64,000 nt of DNA from Dermatophagoides farinae (taxonomy: Eukaryota; Arthropoda; Arachnida; Sarcoptiformes; Pyroglyphidae). The stretch covers positions 749,001 to 813,000 of the forward strand of contig NC_134680.1 in the NCBI RefSeq assembly GCF_024713945.1, given 5' to 3'. Below are positions 1 through 11,931 of this stretch, piece by piece; the stretch's first letter is position 1, and the number at the start of each line of letters is the position of its first letter. Position numbers and translations under genes: made by a program. The notes under the pieces were generated by a model. It was not told where the DNA came from. It searched no databases and saw nothing but the letters and a program-made list of their open reading frames with translations.

Positions 1-2143
1 ACAATGCCGGATAAATTACAACCAGATTTAGAATCAATAGCACGTGATTATAATCTGATTAGTTTAGGCAAATTATTACAATTAATATTAGGTTGTGCCA
101 TTAATTGTGTGAATAAAGAAAAACATATTGAAATTATGACAACGTTAAGTCTTCAGGTGAAACAAGCGTTAAAAATTGCCATTGATGAATTGGAAAATTT
201 TGATGAAAACAACACTGCAACGGCAAGCACCGTATCGAATATTAATGAACCAACGAATCAATCATTTTCATCTAATATAAATTTTCCCATTGATCGTCAA
301 CATACTATTGAAGAATTTAATCGTCTACAAGAAGAATTATCAATGATAAATGTGTTGAAAGAAAATGCCTTGCAACGATGTTCGGATCTTGAATCAACCA
401 TTACAAAATTGGAAGAAGAAAAACGTAATCTTAAACAAGAGAATGAAAAATTATCAAAAAATAATTGGTCATCATCATCATCAAGAAATAATCAACGGCC
501 ATTCGATTCAATTGAAAATGAAAATCTTTTTCAACGATTAAATGGCCAATTGAATGTAGCACAATTAGAATTGAGCCGTATGGAAGAACAGAAAGAAGAT
601 TATAAAATTCAATTAGAAATCAAGGAAAAAGAATATCAAAAATTATTATTACAAATAGATCAATTGCAAACAAAATTGAATGAATTCAAACATGATCGTG
701 ATGAATTGGATCGTTTGAAATATTTGAATGAAGAAATTATTAAATATAAAAACATTAATGATGTGCAGAAGAAAAAATTGGAAGAATTTCAAGAACATAA
801 AAAACAAATGAAAATCATTGAAGATCGTAATGCATCGTTGATCAAACAGATTTGTGAATTAGAAGAAGATAAAAAATCCATTACAGTATATAAAAATCAA
901 TTGGATTTAATCCGTAAACAACGTGATGAATTGCGTTCAAAAATGAATGAAGAAACATTTCGTGCTGATAAAATGGCCGATGAATTGAAACGTGTTTATA
1001 AAAAATATAACGATATTGGCGAGGAGAAAGAAAAAATGCAACTAGAATTGGAAAAAATTCGTATGGAATTGTCGCAGCTACGTAATAATGATTCTGGTTT
1101 GATTAATGTTCCAAGTATCGATATGGATTTATCAGCATCATCATCATCGGCGACAACAGCAACAACGACGAATTTAATACGCAACAACAACAACAACAAC
1201 AACGCTGCATTATTATTGAATGAAACAACAACCAATGTTGTAAATGAAAATGAAAAACTTATCCGTTTGGAATATGAAAATGAAAAATTGAAAAAACAAC
1301 TTCAAAATTCAAATGATGAACGTATTCGATTGCTTGAATCACAGCTTGATGATGAAAAGAATCGAGTAATCAAATTGGAATCAATGAATCGAACAAATTC
1401 ACAAAAAATTATTGAATTAGAAGGTCGATTAAAAGATTTGCCCGATACCAATGTTGATATGGACGGTGGTGCTGCTGCTGCTGCTGCTAGTGTACAATTT
1501 AAATCGAAATTAAAAGAATTACAAATTGAAAATAATAATCTGAAAACAATGTTGGAAAAAAAGAATGAAGAATTAGCCGAACGTGAAGAAAGATTTAAAA
1601 AACATTTGAATAAAGCAAAAGAAACTTATGGTATATTGGAAACACATATGAATAATGCAAAAATATCAAGCACATCATTACCATTGGATGGCGGCAGTAC
1701 GAAAACGATAAATTCATCCGATGATAGTGAATATTTACGTCATTTATGTAGAGAAAAAGATAATGAAATGGAAAAATTACGTCAAGAATTTCAACGAACA
1801 AATGCCATACGTGATATTGAAGAACATTTAATGTCGGTCAGTTTTCATAAAATGGTAAGTTGAAAATTTTCAACGACAACAATAATAAAATTGATTTTTT
1901 TTTCTTGAAAAAAAATCATCCACAGACATTCAATATGCAACGAAAAGCAGCCGAAGATCGTGTTTATTCGAACAATTTTCCAGCAAATTCCACAACATTT
2001 TTGTCTAGACAACGACAGGCTAGTTCAAGAAAATTTATCATTCCATCCAGGTATGTGGCATTGATTTGTTTTTTTTTTGAATTTATTTTAGATTCAAATT
2101 AAAATTTTTGTTTTCCGTTTCATTTAGTGATTTAGTCGAATGA
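1..2143 (+). CDS. Hook: Hook-family dynein/cargo adaptor, 5' part outside window
   Basis: Exons 1..1854, 1926..2050 and 2128..2143 join in frame (donors GTAAGT and GTATGT, acceptors CACAG and TTTAG); the 3' splice to stop TGA at 2141-2143 is clear. The first residues in view (LGKLLQLILGCAINC) match the end of the Hook N-terminal domain that contacts dynein light intermediate chain; the globular start must lie before position 1, so the ATG at position 4 is probably internal. The rest is a long Glu/Lys/Leu coiled coil, with low-complexity inserts (poly-Ser, poly-Asn, poly-Ala near residues 370-480). The end carries FLSRQRQASSRK, matching the FLARQRQ tail motif of Hook proteins. Family role: links endosomal cargo to dynein on microtubules. 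The family assignment is firm; which Hook paralogue it matches is not resolved. Confidence 0.9.
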
Positions 2144-3193
2144 ATAATGCATGGCATTTTTTTTTTTGTTTAATTTTGATTATTGATGAATATGGTTAAA
2201 AGAAAAAATTTGACTTGTGAATTTTTTATTTCTTTATTTCCATTTCAACGTTCAACGTTTAAATCTTAAAAATTCTACAATGTAGACATTGGTATGCAAC
2301 AACAAAGAATACAAGATCACCGAATTAATTTTTGGTTTACAAAGCATCATTATCATCATCAACATCATGTTTGTCATTCGATTCTATTCAATCCGTCCGT
2401 CCATCCATCCTTTCACACATCTAATCCAATTTATTCATATGTGAAGAAAAGAAAATTCAGTACAATATTACCATTGCACATTTATATAAACATTGTATTC
2501 CTGTAAAAAAAAAATTTCATTTTCAATTTCCATTCTTATTTTGCATGTCACCATCATCAACATTTTTAAGATTAAAAATTTAAAATTATAAAAAAGCGAA
2601 TCAAGAATTCATCATGACATACAGAATTGTGTCATGATGTTGTTGTCAAAAGTTATTTTCAGGAATCCATTGTTCATTCATCATCATCATCATCATCATC
2701 AACATTCGAATCAGAAAAAAATCGAATATCTGAAAAGTCAGATCATCCGCAACATTGAATGAATGAATGAATACGGGGAATGGAAAAGACAGAATTTCGT
2801 TTGTAGAATTTCGTTTTTTCTTTTTTAAAAAAATGGGAAAAAAACTTTTCTTTTTATCCCAAATTTTCTAAAAATATTTCTTCAGTTAGATTTTTCATTC
2901 ATATATTGGATTATTATTTTAAAAGATTTTTTTTTTGTTTTTCGTTTTGTTTTGAATTTCACTGAATGCCACTATCGAAATTTTGTCTTTGTGGTGATTC
3001 GAATGAACGATACTTTTTTGTTGTTGTTGTTGTTGTTCATTTTCCATTCGACTTTCATTCGTGATTTTTGATTTTTATTTTTCATTCAAATTATAATCAT
3101 AATTCATTGTTTTTTTTTTTGCAATTCTCTTTGGCCGTAAATCAATCAAATTAAATCGAATCGACCAGCCAAATCAAATTCTTGAATTGAAAA
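2144..3193. other. Intergenic, Hook 3' UTR and upstream of micropeptide 1
   Basis: A/T-rich sequence with ATC and TTG runs. Short open frames here are not supported. It should hold the Hook 3' UTR and the promoter of the small peptide at 3194, but I see no convincing TATA box or other motif. Confidence 0.5.
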
Positions 3194-3455
3194 ATGCTCG
3201 AAGGTCGAAGTTTGATATCGAATTATATCATTCTAATCGTATTATTAGTGATACTTTGGATCATTTATACCGGGGTAAGTGATTTTTGTGTATTTTTTTT
3301 TTGGTTCATTTTATTCATTCACTTTTTTTTGTGGTAAAATATGTGTGTGACACATATTTTTCAATTCATTCAACTTGATTTTTTTTTGTCAATTTTTTTT
3401 TGTTGCTGTTGTTTAGTCATCATCCACTTATAATGATAATCATCATTGTTGTTGA
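3194..3455 (+). CDS. Sarcolamban-like SERCA-regulatory micropeptide 1
   Basis: A short ORF begins at 3194 (MLEGRSLISNYI...). Exon 1 runs 3194..3274 and ends GGG before a strong donor GTAAGT. A good acceptor (T-rich tract, TTTAG) leads to 3417..3455 and a stop, giving 39 residues; if the intron is kept the frame closes at about 47 residues. Residues 1-27 have the layout of fly sarcolambans: M-x-E-[A/G]-[R/K]-S-L, then one hydrophobic helix of about 20 residues (IILIVLLVILWIIY). Known family role: a single-span ER/SR peptide that binds SERCA and slows calcium uptake in muscle. A similar peptide follows at 5226 on the same strand, as fly SclA and SclB share one transcript. The assignment rests on a short pattern, and the 3' exon is inferred. 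Confidence 0.6.
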
Positions 3456-4288
3456 TCATTGGACCATTGCATGGTAAATAACAGCTATATACACCCACAT
3501 TCACATACACATACAACACACAAACACGAACACACCTACGTCAATATAGAAGAAAAAGAAAAAACATTCGAAAAAACAAAAAATCATTCATCAGAATGGA
3601 TCATTGATTATTATTAGAATTTATCATTATCATCATCATTATCATTAATGAATAATGGGTGTGTGTCTTTTTTTTTGGCTTAAAATTATTTCAAAAATCT
3701 CAAGATTTTTCCTATTAAATGTTTTTTCTCTTTCTTTCTTTTCTACCACAATTCTTTACGGTGTTGACATTTTTCATCGTCGTCGTGCCCTTTTCATTTT
3801 TATTTTTTTTTTTTTTGTTTGACTTGACAAATTTTTCCGCTGATGATTATATTTATGATGATGATGATGATTTTTATTTAGTTTTATTCAACACTAATAA
3901 TAATATATAATCGACCATAATCATTAACCTAAATTTAGATTCTAATTTGTTCATACGGCAATAGAAAAGAAAAAAATAAATAAATAAATCATCAATTTCC
4001 ATTCAATTTGATTGTCAAGCACAATATTGGTGAAAATAGCCATATAGAAATCGAATCGAACGAAAAATTTTTCAAATCATTGAAATGTGTTTAAAATAAC
4101 CATTTGGGTTTTTTTTTCTCTGTCTAGAATGGTGATCATCATTTTTAATTATTATTATTATTCGCATCCGTTGCTGTGTATTAAATATATTTGACATTGA
4201 AAAAATATTTTCATCATCATTATCACTCTAATGGATTTATTCCACATGTTTATGAATTTTTTCACTAATTCTAATTTTATATACTGCC

Positions 4289-4322
<34 letters not shown>

Positions 4323-5225
4323 TCATAATTTGTTCAACAAATCCGAATCATTTATTACAAGACATAGCTAGAAAATTCTTTTTTTTCCTTATAAATTTCG
4401 AGGTTTTTTTTTCCTATAATCATGATGATGAAAAACAAAACAAAAAAAAAATGTAAATCATCATACACAAGTGCGTTGCAATCGTTGCATTAATACTTCA
4501 CACACACATACACAATTGAATGACGCCGACGACAACGAATTCAAACAGAATTTGAAGCCAAAAAGACCAAAAAAATATTCTCGACAGATGACGAACAGAT
4601 GCTATGAGAAAATGAATGAAAGGAAAAGAAAAGGGGACAAAGAAGAATGAACAAAAAACAAAAAAAAAAATATTTCTATGGCTATAATTATCATTAAACT
4701 ATTGAAATACAGAGAAAAAAATGTAGAAATTCTGTTAAAGATCAAAATCTTGAATTTTTATAAGAAAAAAAAAATGCCGCCACCACCACCACCAAGAGAA
4801 TATTCTCGCATCATTCTAATTAACTTTTTATTTTTGCCTGGTATGATGATCTAGTTGTTTGTTTGTTGGTTTTTTTTTGTCGTGTTGGTCGTTCGTTGTT
4901 GCTTTCACTTTGTTTTTTATATATTCGTTTTATTTGGAGACATTGTGACACACACACACACACACACAACAAACACCATCTAATTCGACATTGATTTGTG
5001 ATTAATGTAAAGAATACTCGTATTTGATTCATGTTTCTCTCTGTGTGTGTGTGCATTGATTGTTGATATCAACGGTTTATCGTGAATGATAGGATAATCC
5101 TAATAATCCGGTTTTTTTCTGTTTGTTTCCTGAATTGATTTTACAACACTCCATTTATATTTATATATAAAAAAAACGATAATCCATTCGAATTAGCGAA
5201 AGAACCAGATCAAAAAAAAAAAACG
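3456..5225. other. Non-coding interval between two micropeptide ORFs
   Basis: About 1.8 kb of A/T-rich simple sequence: CACCACCACC/ATCATC runs near 4290 and 4775, and a CA/TG run near 4950-5050. No ORF here resembles a protein. Since the flanking ORFs encode similar peptides, it may be an intron or an untranslated part of one shared transcript. Confidence 0.45.
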
Positions 5226-5369
5226 ATGGCCGAACGAAGAACAGAACGTCGTCGTTCATCAATAGTTGAACAGATGCAAGAAAAAGAAGCAAAAAGTTTA
5301 ATGGTCAATTATTTGATCCTATTATTATTGCTTGGTTTATTATGGACCATTTATGTTGGTTTCTGGTAA
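5226..5369 (+). CDS. Phospholamban/sarcolamban-like micropeptide 2, with RRxS site
   Basis: A complete 47-residue ORF (ATG 5226, TAA 5367) in one exon. Residues 1-23 are basic and charged: MAERRTERRRSSIVEQMQEK. Residues 21-47 read EAKSLMVNYLILLLLLGLLW and then TIYVGFW. The EAKSL segment equals that of fly sarcolamban B, followed by one membrane helix. The N-terminal R-R-R-S-S-I resembles vertebrate phospholamban's R-R-A-S-T-I, whose Ser is the PKA target and Thr the CaMKII target; Ser11 fits the RRxS rule. Published fly peptides are 28-29 residues and lack this cytosolic arm. I infer a SERCA regulator whose inhibition could be relieved by phosphorylation. No frame-breaking bases were seen. 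Confidence 0.7.
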   Translation: MAERRTERRRSSIVEQMQEKEAKSLMVNYLILLLLLGLLWTIYVGFW

Positions 5370-6035
5370 ACACCACCAATTAATGGATAATCGACCGACC
5401 GCACCAATCAATCGCATCATCACATACATACGTTTTACACATCATTTCATCGATCAAACAAAAAAAAACAAAATTTTTCAAATTTAACAAAAAAGAAAAA
5501 ATGTTGTAGTCATCATTGATGTATGAATGAAAAAAAAAAAAATGAATTTTCGGAAATTTTCTCCAACCTACCCAAGCATTCAAAAAAAAAAAAAAAAATT
5601 TCCATTTCCCATTCGAATATTCAAGATTCTTAATTGTTTCGTATCGCATATATTTTATTATATCTTCTTTATTTCAGATGTAAATACTAAAATGAAAACC
5701 GATTATAAAATCAAATCGAATGGATCACGATCGATTCCAACATCATCATCTTGATCATGGCTTGCCACCACCACCACCACCGCCACAACCTCTGTTCAAC
5801 AACAACCAAAAATCAATTCAATAATGGAATGAAAAAAAAAATGAAAAATGAAAAAGTTTCAATTCCCTCCAGTCCAGTTCCACCAATATATTTTGATTAA
5901 AATTCTATCCGTTTATTATATAGAATTAAAAAAACAGAAACAAAAAAAAAACTTTCAACTTTTATTTTGTTCATCATTCAATAATAAATTGAAAATCGAT
6001 AACAACCAAATCGAATCTTTTTTTTTTTTTTTTGT
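5370..6035. other. Intergenic, convergent 3' ends
   Basis: A/T-rich 3' flanks of micropeptide 2 (+) and the PH/PDZ gene (-). An acceptor-like TATTTCAG at 5670-5677 could mark a 3' UTR exon. AATAAA-like words occur near 5980. Nothing else recognised. Confidence 0.45.
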
Positions 6036-7646
6036 TCATTGCACAATATAATCTTTATAATGTTTTAACAATTTCAATTGTCGTTTAAGACGTTTAACGA
6101 AACCATATGGTTGTACGAGGATGGAAATCTCTTTACCTATTGCATTCAACAAGGTTTCAATTTCATTATTTTTAAAAAATAAATTCAATGGACGATTATT
6201 GATTTCGGTTAGAAACCAATTCTGATGTTGATTTATCACCATATTCATCATTATCATTGAATGTGATGGATTAGCATCATCATCATCATCATCATTGTTA
6301 TTATTATTATTATCTGAATAGAATTGACAATGTGATGTTAGACCATAACGATATGCAACACTTCCTTCGATTACTTGTGTTATTTGTCCAGTACCTTTTT
6401 CACGTTTCAATCCAAGATCTTCACCATCATAGGAACGTTTCAAACAATATATCTGTCCAAATGGTACACGACGTATAATAAAATCTAAATGTGTTGATGT
6501 TGTTTGTTTCTTGATAAATTGTTTAGCCTGTTGAGCGGTTTCAATGGTAACACCATTAATGCTGATTAATTTATCACCAATATGAAATGTATTATGCAGA
6601 TAGGGATGATCACGTTGTTTCCAGCCAGCAATAAATACACCATATGGATCCAGATCAACAAATGCAATAGAATTATAACAATCTTTTTTTCTCACTTTCA
6701 ATAAAACACCATTTGTTTGTTGCATTTCTTTTCGAAATTTTTCCACTTGCATCTCACGAAATGATGGCCGATGAATGGTGATTTCATCATTAGCACCAGT
6801 TGAACATTGATTTATATTATTTGTCGATGTTGTAGGAGCATTGGTATTAGTAAAAATACATTCATATGGTGGTGGACCTTCATCCGACGGCATTACCGGA
6901 TGATTCAAAGATAGTCGACGAATTTCTTCAGATAGATTAAATATCGGTTCATATAGTTCATCTGTTTGATTAATATTTTGAGTATTAGTGGAACTATTAT
7001 TATTATTATTATTGTTGTTTATGTTTGGCCGTCTTGGAGGTAATATTGGACTTTTTGAATAGAAATTTTCTGCCGGTTGAAGTATATTCATTTCAATCAA
7101 TTTTGTTCGTAATGAACCAATCCAATCCCACATTACTTCATCAGTGTCGGCAGCCAAACGTATCACATGTGTTGATAATGTAATAGAAAATTCATTATGT
7201 CTTTCATCATGATTTGTTTCAATCACAGCGTTTATATAGCGACAATTAATCAATGAATGTTTTGATACTGGTCCATCTGATTGTGGTTGTTGTTGTTGTT
7301 GTTGTTGTTGCTGTTGTTGTGGTTGTTGATGATTTGATTGTCGCTTTTGATAGAATTCTAAATACGGTGTTTGAGATCCATATACGGCAAATACAACCCA
7401 GAATTTATGATCATCCGATGATGAATATTTCTCCGCAAAAGGTATGTATTTTAGCCAACCTTTTTTAGAAAAAAAATATCAATTTAAATCATTGAATAGA
7501 GTGAATAGAATGAATTTACCAGCACGTTGTACATCACGATTTTCGAAAAAAATCTGATTTGTACGCAATACAATCGGCCTATTAATCGAATGTTGTTGTT
7601 GCTGAGTAATGGTTGAATTTCGTTGAGTATTATTATTGGTCATCAT
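6036..7646 (-). CDS. PH-domain and PDZ-domain adaptor protein
   Basis: Complement of join(6036..7459, 7520..7646), 516 residues. The 60-base intron has donor GTAAAT and a T-rich/A-rich acceptor ending AAG. The N-terminal part (about residues 30-165) looks like a pleckstrin-homology domain: AGWLKYIP, then FWVVFAVYG, a poly-Gln/Pro insert, and the closing helix DEVMWDWIGSLRTKLIEM with its conserved Trp. A low-complexity Asn-rich linker follows. The second half has a PDZ-like core (VFIAGW, then HIGDKLISINGVTI) and a second beta-rich stretch to the C terminus. No enzyme motif is visible. I infer a membrane-proximal scaffold and cannot name the orthologue. Confidence 0.75.
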
Positions 7647-8694
7647 CACGAATTTTTTTTTCTTTAAATGAAGAATTTATGATTCAAATACAATTAAAAC
7701 AATTACAAAAAAAACAAACAAACGAACGAATGAATGAATATAGATGAGATATTTTGATGATTTACGACACAATCACAAAACATTGTAAATATCGCCAAAC
7801 AGTTTTCGATGATTTTCGATGATCATCAATAGATTTTACTGGTCGAATAGAGAGAGAGAGAAAGAAAACATACAGGAAATGAACAAATTGAAAAATTGAT
7901 TGATTGATCATAAATCAATTAAACAAGAAAATTAATTTTCAAACAAATAAACTCTTTCGACAATGTATCATCATCATCATCATCATCATTGTTCACAATT
8001 AATTCAATTGCGTAGTCATTGTTTGTGATTGTGATGAATTCCATTCACAAAAAAAATTCTTTCTCTTTCACAAATTGTTTTCTCTTGTTGTTGATTATTA
8101 CAATTTCTATAGAAATATTTCATCACCATCATCATCAACTGGTTCGGCATTCACAAAATGGGCTGAAGAAAAAAAAATCCTGTTTTTCATCTCGTTCGAT
8201 GTGTATGAAATCGTTTATTCGGTCTACAAATACAAACACAAACACAAACATACACACACCGAGAATGTATGGGTTGTACTTTTGAATTTTCTTTTTTTTT
8301 TACAATTCACCGCGAAATACATACGAATAATGATGATGATGATAATAATTTAATCGAGCCATCGATCATCCAAATCCACCGCGGTTGTTTTGGTGGTGGT
8401 GGTGGTGGCCAAATATTTTTGTGTGAGCCACGGTGATCGAAACAACAAATCCAAATTGGCCAATAATAATAATAACAATTAATGAATAGAATAAGTTACG
8501 AGCTGCCATCTACCGAAAAAATTAGATTAAATCTTGATTGTATTCGAATTTTTAATTTTTTTTTCTTTATTGTTTTGTTTACAACGATTATAAAAATGAC
8601 CATTATTTTTTTTCACATAAATCTTGTAAGTATCGTTGATTGTGTTATTAGAATTTTTTTCAAATTGATTATTTTTTTTATATCTGTCCATCTT

Positions 8695-8725
<31 letters not shown>

Positions 8726-8728
8726 ATT
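7647..8728. other. Divergent promoter interval
   Basis: Lies between the start of the PH/PDZ gene (-) and the pseudokinase (+), so it should hold both promoters. Contains ATC runs, CA-type repeats near 8230-8260 and a GGTGGT run near 8390. Overlapping ORFs at 8019-8353 and 8482-8742 are simple-sequence artefacts. Confidence 0.5.
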
Positions 8729-11714
8729 ATGCCATACTTTGATCATCAAATGGCTACAAGCATATCGGATTCACCATCCGATTCACAATCATCAAAATCA
8801 ATGGGTTCGAAAAAAGATAAAATATTACGAACAGTGGCTTGTTCGAATAAAAAAACTGAAAAAATAACTCACAAAGATCCGGATGCATCGATAACATCAA
8901 AATATAAACAAAATATTGATCTAAGAAAATTAATGTTTATGCGTAATTTATTGAAAGCTGAAATTGAAACACTACAAAAAACAAAAGGAGCTCTACCAAG
9001 TGATAATAATCCCAATTATGCGAAATATAGTTATGATACGAATAAATCATTACAACAACAATGCGCTAGTGATTCACAATTCTATGAGGCACAAAATACC
9101 GATTATCCAGCACAGCCACTTTGTTGTCAATTATATGATTCAAAATCATCTGGTATTGAATCAAATTCTTTATATCTTCGTACAATACGTCATCTTGGTA
9201 AAAAACATCAATCAATCGTACAAACATGGGATTTATTCATAAATTCATCTGGAAATATTGAAATATTCCAGGAATATTGTTCAGCTGGAAATCTTGAACA
9301 ATTTGTAGAGAATAATACATTGAATGAAAAACAAATCTCATTGTATGCATGGCAATTATTACGTGGATTAGATTTCTTGGGTGATATTGGTATCTCACAT
9401 CGTGATATACAACCACATAATATTATGTTGCGGCCAGCACAGAAAGATAATTTTTTGAAAATAACAAATTTCCATAAATCAATCATTTATTGGAATGTAA
9501 CAGAAAATGATGTTATCTATGTTCAATGTGAACCAAAAGATAAACAAGGTGATAAAAATTATCAAGCACCAGAAATATATGGTGATCCATCGAAAGAAGA
9601 ATTTGATCCAATAATTGCCGATACATGGTCATATGGTGCTGTTATTCATTTTATGGGCTCCAAACAATATCCATATAATGTTGGTTCGAAATCAGATGAT
9701 CTGGACAAAGAAATTGCTGATAATGTTGATAAATTAAAATCACTATCAAAGGATGGTAAAGATTTATTGAAAGCAATATTAAAAGCAAATGCAAGTGAAC
9801 GAATGCCTATTGGTCTTATTGAGAAAAGTTCATGGTTCAATGATGCTAAAAGGGTAAGTGTCAGTGTTTTTTTTTGTAAGTAAATACTTTAATTTTTTTT
9901 TCTCTTCTCGAAAGGCTAAACTTAAAATTTTGGTGGATAAAAATGCACCTGTAGCAAAAGGAGGAGCTGGTAAAGTTGCGGATTTTGGTAAATCCAATAT
10001 ATTTGCTCGACCATCTGAATTTAAATCAACAGCATCAACAAAAAAAGAAAAATCTTCGTCATCGAAAAAATCAATTTCAAAATCCAAATCATTGTCAAGT
10101 AAATCGAAATCTAAATCAAAAACAATGGCTGATAATGATGATGGTGAAGCTTCGGATCAAGAAGCAAGTGCTTCTGGCGCAGCATCACAAGAAGAAGGAT
10201 CACCGCAAGGAGAGACAAGCAAATCTAAAACCTCATCCAAATCAAAAACTTCTGCTTCTTCTTCAAAATCATCATCAAAAAGTGGAGCCAGTTCATCAAA
10301 ATCTGGCGCTGAAAGCGAATCAGGAAGTGGAAAAGACGAAGAAGAAAGTTCAAAATCAACATCAAAATCAAAATCTTCATCTAAAAGCGGCAAAACATCA
10401 GGAAAAGAAGATGATGAAGATGGAGAAAGTGGATCTGAAGGAGATGGCAGCAGCGGTAAAGATGATGAAGCATCTGGATCGCAATCAAAATCTGGAACCA
10501 CATCAAAATCAAAATCAAAAGCTGATTCATCATCAAAGTCAAAATCCAAATCTTCTGCATCATCTAAATCAGGAGCGACATCGGGTGAAGAAAGTGGTTC
10601 AGAAGAAGGAGGTGGTAGTGAAAATGATGGAAGTGGTAAAGATGAACAATCAGGATCATCATCGGCAAAATCTTCGGCAAAGTCTACATCTAAATCTGAT
10701 GCATCATCAAAGTCAAAATCCAAATCTTCTTCATCCTCAAAATCAGGAGCAACATCTGGTGAAGAAAGTGGCTCAGAAGAAGGAGGTGGTAGTGAAAATG
10801 ATGGAAGTGGTAAAGATGAGCAATCAGGATCATCGGCAAAGTCAACATCTAAATCCGGTGCATCATCCAAATCAAAATCCAAATCGTCTTCTTCCTCAAA
10901 ATCAGGAGCAACATCAGGTGAAGAAAGTGGTTCAGAAAGTGATAGTGAATGTAGTGAAAGTGGACAATCAGGATCTTCCGCAAAATCAACATCGAAATCT
11001 GGTGCATCGTCCAAATCAAAATCCAAATCTTCTTCAAAATCAGGAGCAACATCGGGTGAAGAGAGTGATTCAGAAGAAGGAGGTAGTGATAGTGAAAGTG
11101 GACAATCAGGATCCTCCTCAAAATCTTCTGCAAAGTCAACATCGAAATCTGGTGCATCGTCTAAATCAAAATCCAAATCTTCTTCAAAATCAGGAGCAAC
11201 ATCTGATGAAGAGAGTGGTTCAGAAGAAGGAGGTAGTGATAGTGAAAGTGGACAATCAGGATCTTCCGCAAAATCTTCGGCAAAGTCAACATCGAAATCC
11301 GGTGCATCATCCAAATCCAAATCTAAATCTTCAAAATCAGGAGCAACATCGGGCGAAGAGAGTGGTGCCGAAGGCAGTGAAAATGATGGAAGTGACAAAG
11401 AAGAACAATCAGGATCATCTACGGCAAAGTCAACATCAAAATCTGGTGCATCATCCAAATCAAAATCAAAAAGCAAATCATCAAAAAGTGGCACTGATGA
11501 TAGTGATGCAAGTGATTCAACAGCTGCCTCAGAATCATCATCTCCTACATCGAAAACCAAATCAAAAACACTTTCCACGAAATCAAAATCGACTGCGGTT
11601 TCATCCAAATCGAAATCAAAATCGGCAACAGATTCTACGTCAACGTCGGCAGCATCGTCGAAAAAACTTAAATCCAAATCGAAATCTGTATCGAAAAAAT
11701 CCAAAAAGAAATAA
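8729..11714 (+). CDS. Pseudokinase fused to long Ser/Lys/acidic repeat tail
   Basis: Join(8729..9853, 9915..11714), 974 residues, phase-0 intron (GTAAGT...AAAG). Residues 150-375 have a protein-kinase fold: HRDIQPHN at 224-231 replaces the usual HRDxKxxN, so the catalytic-loop Lys is Gln. The DFG position reads NFH (247-249). APE (280-282) and ADTWSYG are kept, but no Gly-rich loop or VAIK lysine is visible. It should therefore not transfer phosphate. Residues 376-974 are made almost wholly of S, K, G, E, D, A and T, with repeated units of about 45-60 residues built on GATSGEESGSEEGG... and SKSTSKSGASSKSKSKS. This looks like a heavily phosphorylated disordered region (Nopp140/dentin style). 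An alternative start Met lies at codon 8. Function unknown. Confidence 0.8.
10560..11475 (+). repeat. Coding tandem repeat array of the pseudokinase tail
   Basis: Roughly seven imperfect units of about 130-170 bases, each starting near GGAGC(A/G)ACATC(G/T)GGTGAAGA and ending in TCCAAATC/AAATCC words. Units differ in length by losing Ser/Lys or Glu/Gly codons, which suggests replication slippage or unequal exchange. The frame stays open throughout, so the array is under coding constraint. Confidence 0.8.
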
Positions 11715-11931
11715 GAAAAAATTGAAGGAGATTTTAACGCATGGTAATGGAAAAAAAACAGCGCGAAAAAATTAAAATTAAATTTAAAAATTGAAAATCC
11801 TCATCAATAATGATGTGTGTTACATTCTATTTGAATAAAACTGAATTTATTGTTCGGCGCGCTCTTTTTTTCAGCGCATTTATGCATGTTGACATTTTTT
11901 GAAAGTTTCAAAAAAAATAAAATAAAATAAA

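Noticed and set aside
8019-8742. Open frames upstream of the pseudokinase
   Set aside because: Made of poly-T, ATC and CA repeats; no splice or start logic ties them to the gene.
9976-11775. Long alternative plus frame and long minus frame (10157-11704) over the Ser/Lys tail
   Set aside because: They are shadows of the repetitive tail: composition is Gln/His/Asn-rich or Asp/Ser-rich only because the coding strand is repeats of AAATCA/TCATCA. The pseudokinase frame joins the kinase exon in phase.
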